From Candidatus Eiseniibacteriota bacterium (GTDB lineage: Bacteria; Eisenbacteria; RBG-16-71-46): a stretch of DNA of 15,310 bases. The position numbers and the translations under genes were made by a program. Under the pieces are notes generated by a model, which was not told the DNA's origin, did no database searches, and was given only the letters and a program-made list of their open reading frames with translations. The stretch covers positions 1 through 15,310 of the forward strand of contig JAHFBX010000029.1 in assembly GCA_023249815.1 (NCBI GenBank), in the 5' to 3' direction. Below, piece by piece: positions 7,593-15,310 of this stretch; position 1 is the first letter of the stretch; every line of letters begins with the position of its first letter.

Positions 7593-7982
7593 ATGTCTGG
7601 ACTCACCGACGCCGAGCGGCGGGGCGCGCGGATGCTCGCAGTACTGCTCGTCCTGGGAACGATCTCGGACGTCTATCGCGCCCACCGCCCGGTGATGGCG
7701 CCCCCAGCGAGCGCCGTGTCGCCGGTCGCGGACTCGTCGGTGCGGCCCCCCGAGCCGGACCCTGGAGCGCGAGCAGGAGTCGAGCCGATCGACCCCAACA
7801 CCGCCTCGGTCGAAGAGTTGGACCGGCTCCCGGGCATCGGTCCAGTCCTCGCACGGCGCATCGTGGAACACCGAGTCCGGTACGGTCCGTTTCGCTCGGC
7901 CGACGAGCTGCTCGGCGTGCAGGGGATCGGGGCGCGGCTCCTCGAGCGACTGCGACCGTTCGTTCGCGTGACCGCTCGCTGA
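7593..7982 (+). CDS. ComEA-like helix-hairpin-helix DNA-binding protein
   Basis: A 129-residue protein with a short cytoplasmic N-terminus, one hydrophobic segment at about residues 13-25 (ARMLAVLLVLGTI), a Pro-rich spacer (about 32-65) and a C-terminal tandem helix-hairpin-helix module. The module starts at DPNTASVEELDRLPGIGPVLA (68-87, first hairpin PGIG) and ends with VQGIGARLLERL (second hairpin QGIG). This is the layout of ComEA, which binds incoming DNA at the outer face of the inner membrane during transformation. The start chosen is ATG 7593, with GGGAG 5 bases upstream; GTG 7587 overlaps that Shine-Dalgarno. Its position directly before the type IV pilus operon supports a DNA-uptake role, but small HhH proteins also occur outside competence, and no comEC or comF is visible here. 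Confidence 0.8.
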   Translation: MSGLTDAERRGARMLAVLLVLGTISDVYRAHRPVMAPPASAVSPVADSSVRPPEPDPGARAGVEPIDPNTASVEELDRLPGIGPVLARRIVEHRVRYGPFRSADELLGVQGIGARLLERLRPFVRVTAR

Positions 7983-7989
7983 GGCAGTG

Positions 7990-8040
7990 CGCACGGCGCC
8001 CGCATGCGTTCTGCACGGGTTCGTGGCGCCCAACCGTGCG
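7990..8040 (+). other. Inverted repeat / predicted RNA hairpin after the ComEA-like gene
   Basis: CGCACGG (7990-7996) pairs with CCGTGCG (8034-8040). The arms can be extended by CGCC/GGCG inside an asymmetric bulge, and the loop holds a second small hairpin, CACG-GGTT-CGTG (8014-8025). It begins 8 bases after the comEA-like stop. It could be a structured 3' end or leader element. There is no T tract, so it is not a standard intrinsic terminator, and GC-rich DNA makes chance pairing likely. Confidence 0.3.
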
Positions 8041-8198
8041 GAATCGGCATCAAGCTCGCACGTCTTCCGCCCGATAACGACCGGGAGTCCGGGGTGCCCT
8101 CCACGGCGCATCACCGTGCTTGCCGTCTGCATGGCCCTCGCTGGGGCCCGCGACGGCATCCTCACGAGCTGCTCGCGAACCGTGCTCACAACGGCGGG

Positions 8199-8210
8199 AC
8201 GTCCGGACGT
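8199..8210 (+). promoter_or_regulatory. 12-bp perfect palindrome upstream of pilB (possible operator)
   Basis: ACGTCCGGACGT is a perfect 12-base palindrome 26 bases before the pilB start, flanked by GGG and GGTCCC. Its position would suit a dimeric regulator or a hairpin affecting pilB translation. The interval from 7983 to 8235 has no recognisable gene, and no clear -35/-10 or sigma54 site was found in it. Functional assignment is inference. Confidence 0.25.
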
Positions 8211-8235
8211 GGTCCCACATCTTCCGGGGATGGTC

Positions 8236-9927
8236 GTGGTCGAAGACATCACCAAGAAACTCCTCCAGGCGCAGCTCGTTGATGAGAAGGCGCTCCAGAA
8301 GGCCGCGCTCCAGCAGAAGACCGCGGGCGGCACGCTGACGAGCAATCTCGTCAAGATCGGCGCGGTCACCGAGGAGAAGCTGCTGGAGTTCCTCGGCAAG
8401 CTCTACGGTTGCGCGCCGATCGATCTCATGGGCTTCGAGCCCGATCCGGCGCTGACGCGGCTGTTGCCCGGTGACGTCGCCACCAAGTTCATGGCGCTCC
8501 CGGTGTCGCGCTCGGGTCGCAAGCTCGTCGTGGCGATGGCGAACCCGTCCAACATCTTCGCGCTCGACGACATCAAGTTCATCACCGGCTACGAGGTCGA
8601 GCCCCGCGTCGCGTCCGAAGCGGCCGTGAAGAAGGCGCTCGACCGCGCCTACGACTCCGCCGGCACGATGGCGGACGTCATGAAGGGATTCGAAGACGAT
8701 CTCGCGGTCGTCGAGGAAGACGACACCGCGGACAACGAGGGCATCGGCCAGATGGACGAAGCGCCGATCGTCAAGCTCGTGAACTCGCTCATCTCGGACG
8801 CCGTGCGCAAGGGTGCCTCGGATATCCATATCGAGCCGTACGAGAAGACGATGCGCGTGCGATTTCGCATCGACGGCGCGCTCCAGGAGATGATGGCGCC
8901 GCCGTACAAGTTCAAGGCGGCGATCACGTCGCGCCTGAAGATCATGGCCGACCTCGACATCGCGGAGCGGCGCGTCCCCCAGGACGGCCGCATCAAGATC
9001 AAGGTCTTGAACCGCACGATCGACCTGCGCGTGAGCTCCCTGCCCACGATCTTCGGCGAGAAGATCGTGATGCGTATTCTCGACAAGACGAACCTGAACG
9101 TAGACCTCGAGCGCCTCGGGTTCGAGCCGGCGAGCATGAAGGAGTTCCTCGCGGCGATCCTGAACCCCTACGGCATGGTGCTCGTCACCGGACCCACCGG
9201 CTCCGGCAAGACGACGACGCTCTATTCGGCGTTGTCCCGTGTCAACACGCCGAACGTGAACGTGATGACCGCGGAGGACCCGGTCGAGTACAACCTGTAC
9301 GGCATCAACCAGGTGCTGGTCAACGACTCCGTCGGGCTGTCCTTCTCCGCGGCACTCAAGGCGTTCCTGCGCCAGGACCCCAACATCATCATGGTTGGCG
9401 AGATCCGCGACATCGACACGGCCTCGATCGCCACGAAGGCCGCGCTCACCGGTCACCTCGTGCTCTCGACGTTGCACACCAACGACGCGCCGAGCGCGAT
9501 CGGCCGACTGATCGACATGGGCATCGAGCCGTTTCTCGTGGCGTCCTCCGTGAACCTGGTGCTCGCCCAGCGCCTCGTGCGCAAGGTGTGCGCGCACTGC
9601 AAGAAGGCCACGGAGCTGACGGACGAGATCCTGAGCGAGCTGCAGCTCACCCGAGAGGAAGCCAACGGCGCCAGCATCCTCGAGGGTCAGGGGTGCATCG
9701 AGTGCAACAACAACGGCTATCGCGGCCGCGCCGGTGTCTACGAGGTCATGACCATCACGCCGCCGCTGCGCGAGCTGATCCTGCAGCGTGCGTCGGCGAT
9801 CGAGATCAAGCGGACCGCGGTCGAGGGCGGGATGCTCACGCTGCGTCGCGACGCGCTGCAGAAGCTCAGGCGGGGGATCACCTCCGTGGAGGAAGTGCTC
9901 AAGGAGACCGCGGCCGACAAGATGTAG
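8236..9927 (+). CDS. pilB: Type IV pilus extension ATPase PilB
   Basis: A hexameric cytoplasmic ATPase that powers pilin assembly through PilC. It has 563 residues from GTG 8236, a usual PilB length. Order of parts: N-terminal MshEN/T2SSE_N domain (about 1-145); ATPase core with Walker A GPTGSGKT (319-326), Walker B region IIMVGEIRD (Glu389) and His box HLVLSTLHTND; then a zinc-type tetracysteine site, C452-x2-C455 and C487-x2-C490, typical of assembly ATPases and absent from PilT. The RLG motifs expected in both MshEN repeats are replaced (see findings). Start choice: GTG 8236 has GGGGA five bases upstream, while ATG 8230 directly abuts the G run. The frame is open back to 7987, but those residues do not look like PilB. 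It is the first gene of pilBTCSR. Confidence 0.96.
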   Translation: MVEDITKKLLQAQLVDEKALQKAALQQKTAGGTLTSNLVKIGAVTEEKLLEFLGKLYGCAPIDLMGFEPDPALTRLLPGDVATKFMALPVSRSGRKLVVAMANPSNIFALDDIKFITGYEVEPRVASEAAVKKALDRAYDSAGTMADVMKGFEDDLAVVEEDDTADNEGIGQMDEAPIVKLVNSLISDAVRKGASDIHIEPYEKTMRVRFRIDGALQEMMAPPYKFKAAITSRLKIMADLDIAERRVPQDGRIKIKVLNRTIDLRVSSLPTIFGEKIVMRILDKTNLNVDLERLGFEPASMKEFLAAILNPYGMVLVTGPTGSGKTTTLYSALSRVNTPNVNVMTAEDPVEYNLYGINQVLVNDSVGLSFSAALKAFLRQDPNIIMVGEIRDIDTASIATKAALTGHLVLSTLHTNDAPSAIGRLIDMGIEPFLVASSVNLVLAQRLVRKVCAHCKKATELTDEILSELQLTREEANGASILEGQGCIECNNNGYRGRAGVYEVMTITPPLRELILQRASAIEIKRTAVEGGMLTLRRDALQKLRRGITSVEEVLKETAADKM

Positions 9928-9957
9928 CCCGAGATCCCACTAACGGAAGAGGGAACC

Positions 9958-11040
9958 ATGGCGGATTTGACCCTTCGGCAGTTGCTTGAGGACATGGTGC
10001 AGCGCAAGGCATCCGACCTGCACCTGACGGCCGGCGTGCCACCGGAGCTGCGCATCGACGGCGCCATCACACCCACGGAGTACGAGGTGATGACACCGGA
10101 GAAGTGCATCGCGCTTGCCTACAGCGTGTTGTCCGACGAGCAGCGCAAGCGTTTCGAGACTACGAAGGAGTTGGACTTCTCCTTCGGCGTCAAGGGCCTG
10201 TCCCGTTACCGCGCGAACGTGTACCTCCAGCGCGGCGTCGTGTCGATGGCGATCCGCCAGATCCCGTACGACATCATCGCGCTCGACAAACTCGGCCTGC
10301 CGCCCATCGTGCGTGAGTTCACGAATCGGCAGAAAGGCCTCGTGCTGCTCACCGGCCCCACCGGCTCGGGCAAGTCCACGACGCTTGCCGCGATGCTCGA
10401 CAAGATCAACGCGACGCGCCAAGCCCACATCATGACGATCGAGGACCCGGTCGAGTACATCCATCATCACAAGAAGTGCATCGTGAACCAGCGCGAGGTC
10501 GGCGCGGACACCGCGTCGTTCCCGACGGCGCTCAAGTACGTCCTGCGGCAGGACCCGGACATCATCCTGATCGGTGAAATGCGCGACCTCGAGACGATCG
10601 AGGCGGCGCTCACCATCGCCGAGACCGGGCACCTCGTGTTCGCCACGCTGCACACGAACTCCACGTACGAGGCGGTGAACCGCATCGTGGACGTGTTCCC
10701 CGCGGACCAGCAGAAGCAGATCCTGACGCAGCTCGCGTTCGTGCTGGAAGGCGTCGTGACGCAGCAGCTCATCCCGCGCAGCCGCGGGACGGGCCGCATC
10801 ATGGTCTGCGAGGTACTCGTGTGCACGCCAGCGATCAAGGCGGTGATCCGCGAGCAGAAGGTGCACCAGATCTACAGCCTCATGCAGGCGGGACAGAAGT
10901 TCGGCATGCAGACCATGAACATGGCGCTGCTGCAGGCCGTGCTGGATAAGCAGCTCACCCCCGAGCACGCAATGGACCGCAGCACGGACCGAGTGGAGAT
11001 GGAAGGCATGCTCCAGAAGGTTCTGCGGTCGGCGGCCTGA
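9958..11040 (+). CDS. pilT: Type IV pilus retraction ATPase PilT
   Basis: A hexameric ATPase that depolymerises the pilus and drives twitching motility and DNA or phage uptake. It has 360 residues, within the family norm. Seen: N-terminal KASDLHLTAGVPPELRIDG domain, Walker A GPTGSGKST (133-141), TIEDPVEYIHHH, Walker B IILIGEMRD with Glu207, His box GHLVFATLHTNS, and the PilT signature AIKAVIRE (292-299) corresponding to AIRNLIRE, followed by KVHQIYSLMQAGQKFGMQTMN. No tetracysteine zinc site is present, as expected for PilT. The start ATG 9958 has GAGGG 4 bases upstream. It lies 30 bases after pilB and 13 before pilC, indicating one operon. Confidence 0.97.
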   Translation: MADLTLRQLLEDMVQRKASDLHLTAGVPPELRIDGAITPTEYEVMTPEKCIALAYSVLSDEQRKRFETTKELDFSFGVKGLSRYRANVYLQRGVVSMAIRQIPYDIIALDKLGLPPIVREFTNRQKGLVLLTGPTGSGKSTTLAAMLDKINATRQAHIMTIEDPVEYIHHHKKCIVNQREVGADTASFPTALKYVLRQDPDIILIGEMRDLETIEAALTIAETGHLVFATLHTNSTYEAVNRIVDVFPADQQKQILTQLAFVLEGVVTQQLIPRSRGTGRIMVCEVLVCTPAIKAVIREQKVHQIYSLMQAGQKFGMQTMNMALLQAVLDKQLTPEHAMDRSTDRVEMEGMLQKVLRSAA

Positions 11041-11053
11041 ACGGAGGACGCAC

Positions 11054-12268
11054 ATGGCAGTCTTTGTCTGGAAGGGGCGAACGCTCGCGGGTGAGGCCCA
11101 GACCGGCGAGATCGAGGTCGGGCGCCAGGAAGAGGCGCTCGAGCTGCTTCGCAAGAAGCGCATCCTGGTCACGTCGTTGCGTCCGAAGACGGGCGGCGTG
11201 TCCATGCCGAAGTTCGGCGGCAGCGGGGTCTCGACCAAGGATCTGGCAATCTTCACGCGCCAGTTCGCGACCATGATCTCCGCCGGTCTGCCGCTCGTGC
11301 AGTGCCTGGACATCCTCGCCAAGCAGACGAGCCGTCCGTCGTTCGCGAAGGTCATCACGGAGACGACGCGCGAGGTCGAGGCAGGCTCGACGCTGTCGGA
11401 CGCGCTCGGCAAGCATCGCGGTGTGTTCGACGACCTGTTCCGCAACATGGTCGCGGCGGGTGAGGCCGGTGGCGTGCTGGACGAGATCCTCATGCGACTC
11501 GCGACCTACATCGAGAAGGCCGACGCGCTGAAGCGCAAGGTGCAGAGCGCGCTGGTCTACCCGGCGGTCGTGCTCACCGTGGCGATGGGCGCGACGTCGT
11601 TCATGCTCATCTTCATCATCCCGACGTTCGCGAAGATGTTCACGGACTTCGGCGGGGAGCTGCCGCTGCCCACGAAGATCGTGCTCGTGATGTCGGACAT
11701 CCTCGTGCACTGGTGGTGGGCCGCGCTGCTGGCCATGATCGCCGGTGCGCTCCTGTTCCAGCGCTACTACGCCACCGAAGTCGGGCAGCGCGCGGTGGAC
11801 GGGTTCATGATCCGCATGCCGGTCCTGGGTGACGTGCTGCTGAAGGGCGCAGTGGCGCGATTCACCCGCACGCTGGGCACGCTCATCGCGTCGGGTGTGC
11901 CCATTCTCGGCGGTCTCGAGATCACCGCCCGGACGGCGGGTAATCGCGTCATCTCCGAGGCGATCATGAGCGCGCGTGCCTCGATCCGCGAAGGCGAGAC
12001 CGTGTCGGCGCCGCTCAAGGCCTCGGGCGTGTTCCCGCCCATGGTCACCCAGATGATCGCGGTCGGCGAGCAGACGGGCGCGTTGGACGAGATGCTCACC
12101 AAGATCGCCGTGTTCTACGAAGCCGAGGTGGACACGGCGGTGGACACGCTCACCTCGATCATCGAGCCGGTGATGATCGTGATCATGGGCGGCATCGTCG
12201 GCGGCATGGTCGTGGCCATGTATCTGCCGATGTTCAAGCTGATCAGCGTCGTGGCGGGTGGCGACTGA
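11054..12268 (+). CDS. pilC: Type IV pilus inner-membrane platform protein PilC
   Basis: The integral inner-membrane platform on which PilB and PilT act. It has 404 residues with a short N-terminal MAVFVWKGRTLAGE domain and two T2SSF domains. The first T2SSF (about 65-190) contains FTRQFATMISAGLPLVQCLD and GVFDDLFRNMVAAGEAGGVLD. The second (about 270-395) contains FTRTLGTLIASGVPILGGLE and FPPMVTQMIAVGEQTGALDE. Membrane segments are near 167-193, 213-238 and 373-398. The start ATG 11054 has GGAGG at 11043-11047. The stop is one base before the pilS ATG. All family features look intact. Confidence 0.97.
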   Translation: MAVFVWKGRTLAGEAQTGEIEVGRQEEALELLRKKRILVTSLRPKTGGVSMPKFGGSGVSTKDLAIFTRQFATMISAGLPLVQCLDILAKQTSRPSFAKVITETTREVEAGSTLSDALGKHRGVFDDLFRNMVAAGEAGGVLDEILMRLATYIEKADALKRKVQSALVYPAVVLTVAMGATSFMLIFIIPTFAKMFTDFGGELPLPTKIVLVMSDILVHWWWAALLAMIAGALLFQRYYATEVGQRAVDGFMIRMPVLGDVLLKGAVARFTRTLGTLIASGVPILGGLEITARTAGNRVISEAIMSARASIREGETVSAPLKASGVFPPMVTQMIAVGEQTGALDEMLTKIAVFYEAEVDTAVDTLTSIIEPVMIVIMGGIVGGMVVAMYLPMFKLISVVAGGD

Positions 12269-12269
12269 G

Positions 12270-13952
12270 ATGACGTCACCCCGCCTTCCGGACTCGCCCG
12301 CGGGAGCGGGGGCCAGCACGGCCCCCGTCGCCCGCGTCGCGGGCTGGAGCGCCCTCCGGCAGCTCGTGCTCGGCCGCGTGCTCGTGGCCTCGCTCGCGCT
12401 GCCTTCGGGATTGCTGCTGCGTCCCGACGTCACCGACCGGCCCACGGCGCTGCTGTCGCTGGCGCTCGGCGCGGTGGCGGGCGTCTCGGTGGCGTGGGCG
12501 CTCGCCGGCAGGTTGCGGCGGGGCTTCGGGCTGCAGACGGCGGCACAGCTGGGCGTGGACCTGGCGCTGGTCACCTGGCTCGCGACCTACACCGGCGGGC
12601 GGGGAAGCCAGTTCGTGCTGTTCTACGCGCTCGTCGTCATCACGGGTGGCGTGCTGGGCCGCGTCGGGGGCGGGCTGTTCACCGCCGCGGGGGCATGTGC
12701 GGGATTCCTCGCGCTGCCGGCGCTGGCGGCGCCTCTCGGCATGCACGAGGCGGCGCTCAACGGGCTCGTGAAGCCCGAGCTCATGGTCACGTTCCTCACC
12801 ATCGTCGGGGTGTTGTCCGGCGTGCTCGGCGAGCGTGTCCAGCGCACTGCCGGCGACCTCGAGCGCACCGAGAAGGAACTCGACCGCGTGCGTATCGACA
12901 ACGACGCGATCCTGCGCCACCTCGCCACCGGCATCCTCACCGTGGACCACACCGGTCACGTGGCGTACTTGAACCCGGCTGCGGAGCTGGTGCTGGGAGT
13001 GCGTGCCGACCAGGTGCAGGGCCGTGCGGTGGGGGAGGCACTGCCCGAGCGGCTGTCCGCGTTACGGACGCTCGTGAGCGACTCGCAGGCGCACGGCCGT
13101 GGTCGGGCGCGGGCCGAGCTGGTCGTGGCCACGGCGGCCGGCCGGCCATTGCCACTCGGCGTGTCCACGAACGTGCTCATGCACGACGATGAGCTCACCG
13201 GCGTCGTCGCCGTATTCCAGGACCTGACCGAGGTGCGCGAGATGGAGCGCCGCGTGCGGCGCAACGAGACGCTTGCCGAGGTCGGCGCGCTCGCGGCCGG
13301 CATCGCGCACGAGCTGCGCAACGGCTTGAAGCCGATCAGCGGTTCGGTCGAAGTGCTGCAACGCGAGCTCAAGCTCGAGGGGGAATCGGCCGACCTCATG
13401 GACCTCATCGCGCGCGAGTCCGGGCGCCTGAACAAGTTCGTCACCGATCTGCTGAGCTACTCGCGCGAGCGCGACTTGGCGCTCGGGCCGGTGGCGCTGG
13501 ACGACCATCTCCGCGACTTCGTGAACTCGCTCCGGACGGATCCGCGCCGGTCGGCGGACGTACAGGTGGAGTACATGGCGGGGCCGGACGAGACGTTCGT
13601 CTCGCTCGATTCCGAACAGATGCGCCAGGTGTGGCTCAACCTGGCGGCCAACGCATTGGAAGCGCTCGGCGAACGCGGCACGCTCACCGTGGGGTGGGTG
13701 GTGCGCGACGGCGGGCAGGTCTCCGTGGAATTCCGCGACGACGGGCCCGGCATCGCGCCGGACGACCTGCGTCGTGTCGGTGAACCCTTTTTCACAACCA
13801 AGCGGGGAGGCACGGGGCTGGGGCTGGCGATCGCGCAACGCATCGTCGAGCGCCACGGCGGCGTGCTGACCCTCGAGAGCGTGGCCGGTCGAGGCACCAC
13901 GGTCCGGGTGATCCTGCCCGGAGCGGCGGCGGCCTTGGCTCAAGCGGCGTGA
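12270..13952 (+). CDS. pilS: Sensor histidine kinase PilS
   Basis: A membrane sensor kinase, partner of PilR, expected to control pilin transcription. It has 560 residues. The N-terminal third carries several hydrophobic segments (about 25-45, 52-72, 90-108, 112-155, 170-188), followed by a short coiled coil, a PAS domain from about residue 211 (NDAILRHLATGILTVDHTG), a HisKA dimerisation domain with the phospho-acceptor in GIAHELRNG (His347), and a HATPase_c domain with an N box (Asn457, Asn461), DDGPGI (Asp491) and GGTGLGL (513-519). The usual Pro at H+5 of HExRNPL is Gly here. The start ATG 12270 lies one base after the pilC stop, so it is probably coupled; GTG 12258 inside pilC is an alternative. 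PilS is named from context and architecture; on domains alone NtrB-like would also fit. Confidence 0.92.
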   Translation: MTSPRLPDSPAGAGASTAPVARVAGWSALRQLVLGRVLVASLALPSGLLLRPDVTDRPTALLSLALGAVAGVSVAWALAGRLRRGFGLQTAAQLGVDLALVTWLATYTGGRGSQFVLFYALVVITGGVLGRVGGGLFTAAGACAGFLALPALAAPLGMHEAALNGLVKPELMVTFLTIVGVLSGVLGERVQRTAGDLERTEKELDRVRIDNDAILRHLATGILTVDHTGHVAYLNPAAELVLGVRADQVQGRAVGEALPERLSALRTLVSDSQAHGRGRARAELVVATAAGRPLPLGVSTNVLMHDDELTGVVAVFQDLTEVREMERRVRRNETLAEVGALAAGIAHELRNGLKPISGSVEVLQRELKLEGESADLMDLIARESGRLNKFVTDLLSYSRERDLALGPVALDDHLRDFVNSLRTDPRRSADVQVEYMAGPDETFVSLDSEQMRQVWLNLAANALEALGERGTLTVGWVVRDGGQVSVEFRDDGPGIAPDDLRRVGEPFFTTKRGGTGLGLAIAQRIVERHGGVLTLESVAGRGTTVRVILPGAAAALAQAA

Positions 13953-13988
13953 TCGGCTGTCCAGTTCCGTTTCCAGCGAGGTGAGTCC

Positions 13989-15310
13989 ATGGCTGCCGAG
14001 AAGATCCTGGTGGTCGACGACGAGCAGAGCATGACGCAGTTTCTCGGCATCGTGCTGCGGAAGGAAGGCTTCCAGGTCACGACCGTGAACAGCGGTCGAG
14101 ATGCGCTCGACAAGATCCGCATGGAACCGTTCGACGTCGTCATCAGCGACATCAAGATGCCGGGGATGGACGGGATCCAGCTGTTGCAGGGCATCAAGAA
14201 GCACGATGCCAACATCCCGGTGGTGCTGATGACCGCGTATGCGTCCCAGCAATCGGCGATCGATGCCGTGAACCTGGGCGCATTCCAGTACTTGCTCAAG
14301 AACGCGAAGAACGACGAGATCCGGCTGGCCGTGCGCAATGCACTCGAAATGCGTCGCGTGCGGAACGAGAACCAGTTCCTGAAGCGCGAGCTGAAGAAGG
14401 GACACGAGGAGAAGACCATCATCGGCTCGTCCGAGGAGATGGTGCGCGTGTTCAAGATGGTGGACAAGGTGGCGGACAGCGAGGCCACCATCCTCATCCA
14501 GGGCGACTCGGGCACCGGCAAGGAGCTGATCGCCCGTGAGATCCACTATCGCAGTCGCCGCCACTCGGGACCGTTCGTGAGCATCAACTGCGGCGCCATC
14601 CCGCGCGACCTCCTGGAATCGAACCTGTTCGGCCACGTCAAGGGTTCGTTCACCGGCGCGGTGAAGGACTCCTCCGGTCTGTTCCTGGTCGCCGAAGGCG
14701 GCACGTTCTTCCTGGACGAGGTCGGCGAGATGCCGCTCGCGACCCAGGTGAAGCTGCTGCGAGCGCTGCAGGAGCGCGAGATCATCCCGGTCGGCGGCAC
14801 GCAGTCCATCAAGATCGACTGCCGGCTCGTCGCCGCGACGAACGTGGACCTCGAGCGCGAGGTCGCGGAGGGCCGCTTCCGTGCGGACCTGTTCTTCCGC
14901 CTGAACGTGATTCCGCTGCGCATGCCGGCGCTCCGCCAGCGTCGCGATGACATCCCGGTGCTCGTGGACCACTTCCTCAAGCGTCACGCGAAGGGCGGCA
15001 GCCCGAAGACGGTGAACAAGGACGCCATGGACCTGTTGCTCAAGTACGACTGGCCGGGGAACGTGCGCGAGCTCGAGAACGTCATGGAGCGCGCGCTCAT
15101 CCTGGATGAGGGTGGCATCATCCGGCCCGAGGACCTGCCGGACAAGATCCGCTTCGGCCATAGCCAGAAGGGCAGTCTCGTCATCGATTCACCGAACATG
15201 ACGCTCGAGGAGCTTGAGAAGGAGTACATCCTCAAGGTCCTCAACTTCACGCGCTGGCAGAAGAAGCGCTCGAGCGAGCTGCTCGGCATCAACGCCTCCA
15301 CGCTCTATCG
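13989..15310 (+). CDS. pilR: Sigma54-dependent response regulator PilR (3' end outside window)
   Basis: An NtrC-type activator, 440 codons visible and still open at the window end. The receiver domain (about 1-120) has acidic Asp10 and Asp11, phosphorylation site Asp54 (VVISDIKMPG), Thr82 and Lys104, matching NtrC numbering exactly. The AAA+ domain has Walker A GDSGTGKE (172-179), sigma54-contact loop GSFTGA (219-224, usually GAFTGA), Walker B FFLDE (Asp243, Glu244) and the arginine-rich FRADLFFRL and DWPGNVRELEN segments. The C-terminal Fis-type helix-turn-helix is cut after NASTLY. The start ATG 13989 has the strong Shine-Dalgarno GAGGTGA (13978-13984). It follows pilS by 36 bases. Expected target: a sigma54 promoter at pilA, probably beyond the window. 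PilR is named from pairing with pilS in the pil operon. Confidence 0.93.
   Translation, partial: MAAEKILVVDDEQSMTQFLGIVLRKEGFQVTTVNSGRDALDKIRMEPFDVVISDIKMPGMDGIQLLQGIKKHDANIPVVLMTAYASQQSAIDAVNLGAFQYLLKNAKNDEIRLAVRNALEMRRVRNENQFLKRELKKGHEEKTIIGSSEEMVRVFKMVDKVADSEATILIQGDSGTGKELIAREIHYRSRRHSGPFVSINCGAIPRDLLESNLFGHVKGSFTGAVKDSSGLFLVAEGGTFFLDEVGEMPLATQVKLLRALQEREIIPVGGTQSIKIDCRLVAATNVDLEREVAEGRFRADLFFRLNVIPLRMPALRQRRDDIPVLVDHFLKRHAKGGSPKTVNKDAMDLLLKYDWPGNVRELENVMERALILDEGGIIRPEDLPDKIRFGHSQKGSLVIDSPNMTLEELEKEYILKVLNFTRWQKKRSSELLGINASTLY

Noticed and set aside
8022..8042. TGGCGC...GTGCGG as a sigma54 promoter for the pil operon
   Set aside because: The GG and GC dinucleotides are 11 bases apart where 10 is required, and the -24/-12 flanks do not match.
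7987..8235. In-frame upstream extension of pilB by up to 83 codons
   Set aside because: The frame is open, but the residues are of mixed composition and unlike PilB, no Shine-Dalgarno supports GTG 7987, and PilB proteins normally start at the MshEN domain.
8190..8235. GGGACG segment as part of a c-di-GMP (GEMM) riboswitch upstream of pilB
   Set aside because: The conserved GEMM core segments and tetraloop/receptor are not present. Only a short GGGAC string matches.
13062..15161. Very long minus-strand open frame (699 codons) opposite pilS and pilR
   Set aside because: It is His/Arg/Asp/Leu-rich with no recognisable domain and lies opposite two clear, conserved genes. Long antisense frames are expected in high-GC coding DNA.

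Overview
This is a GC-rich (about 70% by eye), densely coding bacterial window in which every recognisable gene lies on the + strand. The proteins are rich in Ala and Arg. The gene order pilB-pilT-pilC-pilS-pilR is the one known from Myxococcus and other former deltaproteobacteria. The mix of a folate-type histidine-degradation fusion, a TonB-receptor-like barrel and type IV pilus genes would also fit an uncultured Gram-negative lineage such as Candidatus Eisenbacteria. The taxonomic placement is inference only; no rRNA or marker gene is present.

Layout. (1) 1-2498: the end of a histidine-utilisation locus. It holds the C-terminal part of imidazolonepropionase (hutI) and a fused glutamate formimidoyltransferase/formimidoyl-THF cyclodeaminase. 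Together these take imidazolonepropionate through formiminoglutamate to glutamate plus a folate-bound C1 unit. (2) 2555-5640: a TPR protein with a roughly 245-residue Pro/Ala-rich linker, coupled by an ATGA overlap to a PHP-family phosphoesterase of the YciV/RNase AM type. (3) 5662-7541: a sigma70-like promoter and an outer-membrane beta-barrel protein resembling a TonB-dependent receptor with a degenerate plug. Its signal peptide appears to begin at a non-standard ATC codon. (4) 7593-7982: a small membrane-anchored ComEA-like helix-hairpin-helix protein. (5) 7983-8235: the longest non-coding stretch, with inverted repeats. (6) 8236-15310: pilB, pilT, pilC, pilS and pilR, a tightly packed type IV pilus operon. 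pilR is cut by the window end inside its DNA-binding domain.

How the genes fit together. PilB and PilT are the extension and retraction ATPases acting on the PilC inner-membrane platform. PilS and PilR form the sigma54-dependent two-component system that normally controls pilin (pilA) transcription. The ComEA-like gene just upstream suggests, without proving, a link between these pili and DNA uptake. The TPR protein may be a scaffold, but nothing in the sequence ties it to the pilus except proximity.

No CRISPR array, insertion sequence, tRNA, rRNA or phage gene was seen. The window looks like ordinary core genome. The observations most worth checking are the candidate AUC start codon, the loss of the RLG motifs in the PilB N-terminal domain, and the structured comEA-pilB interval.
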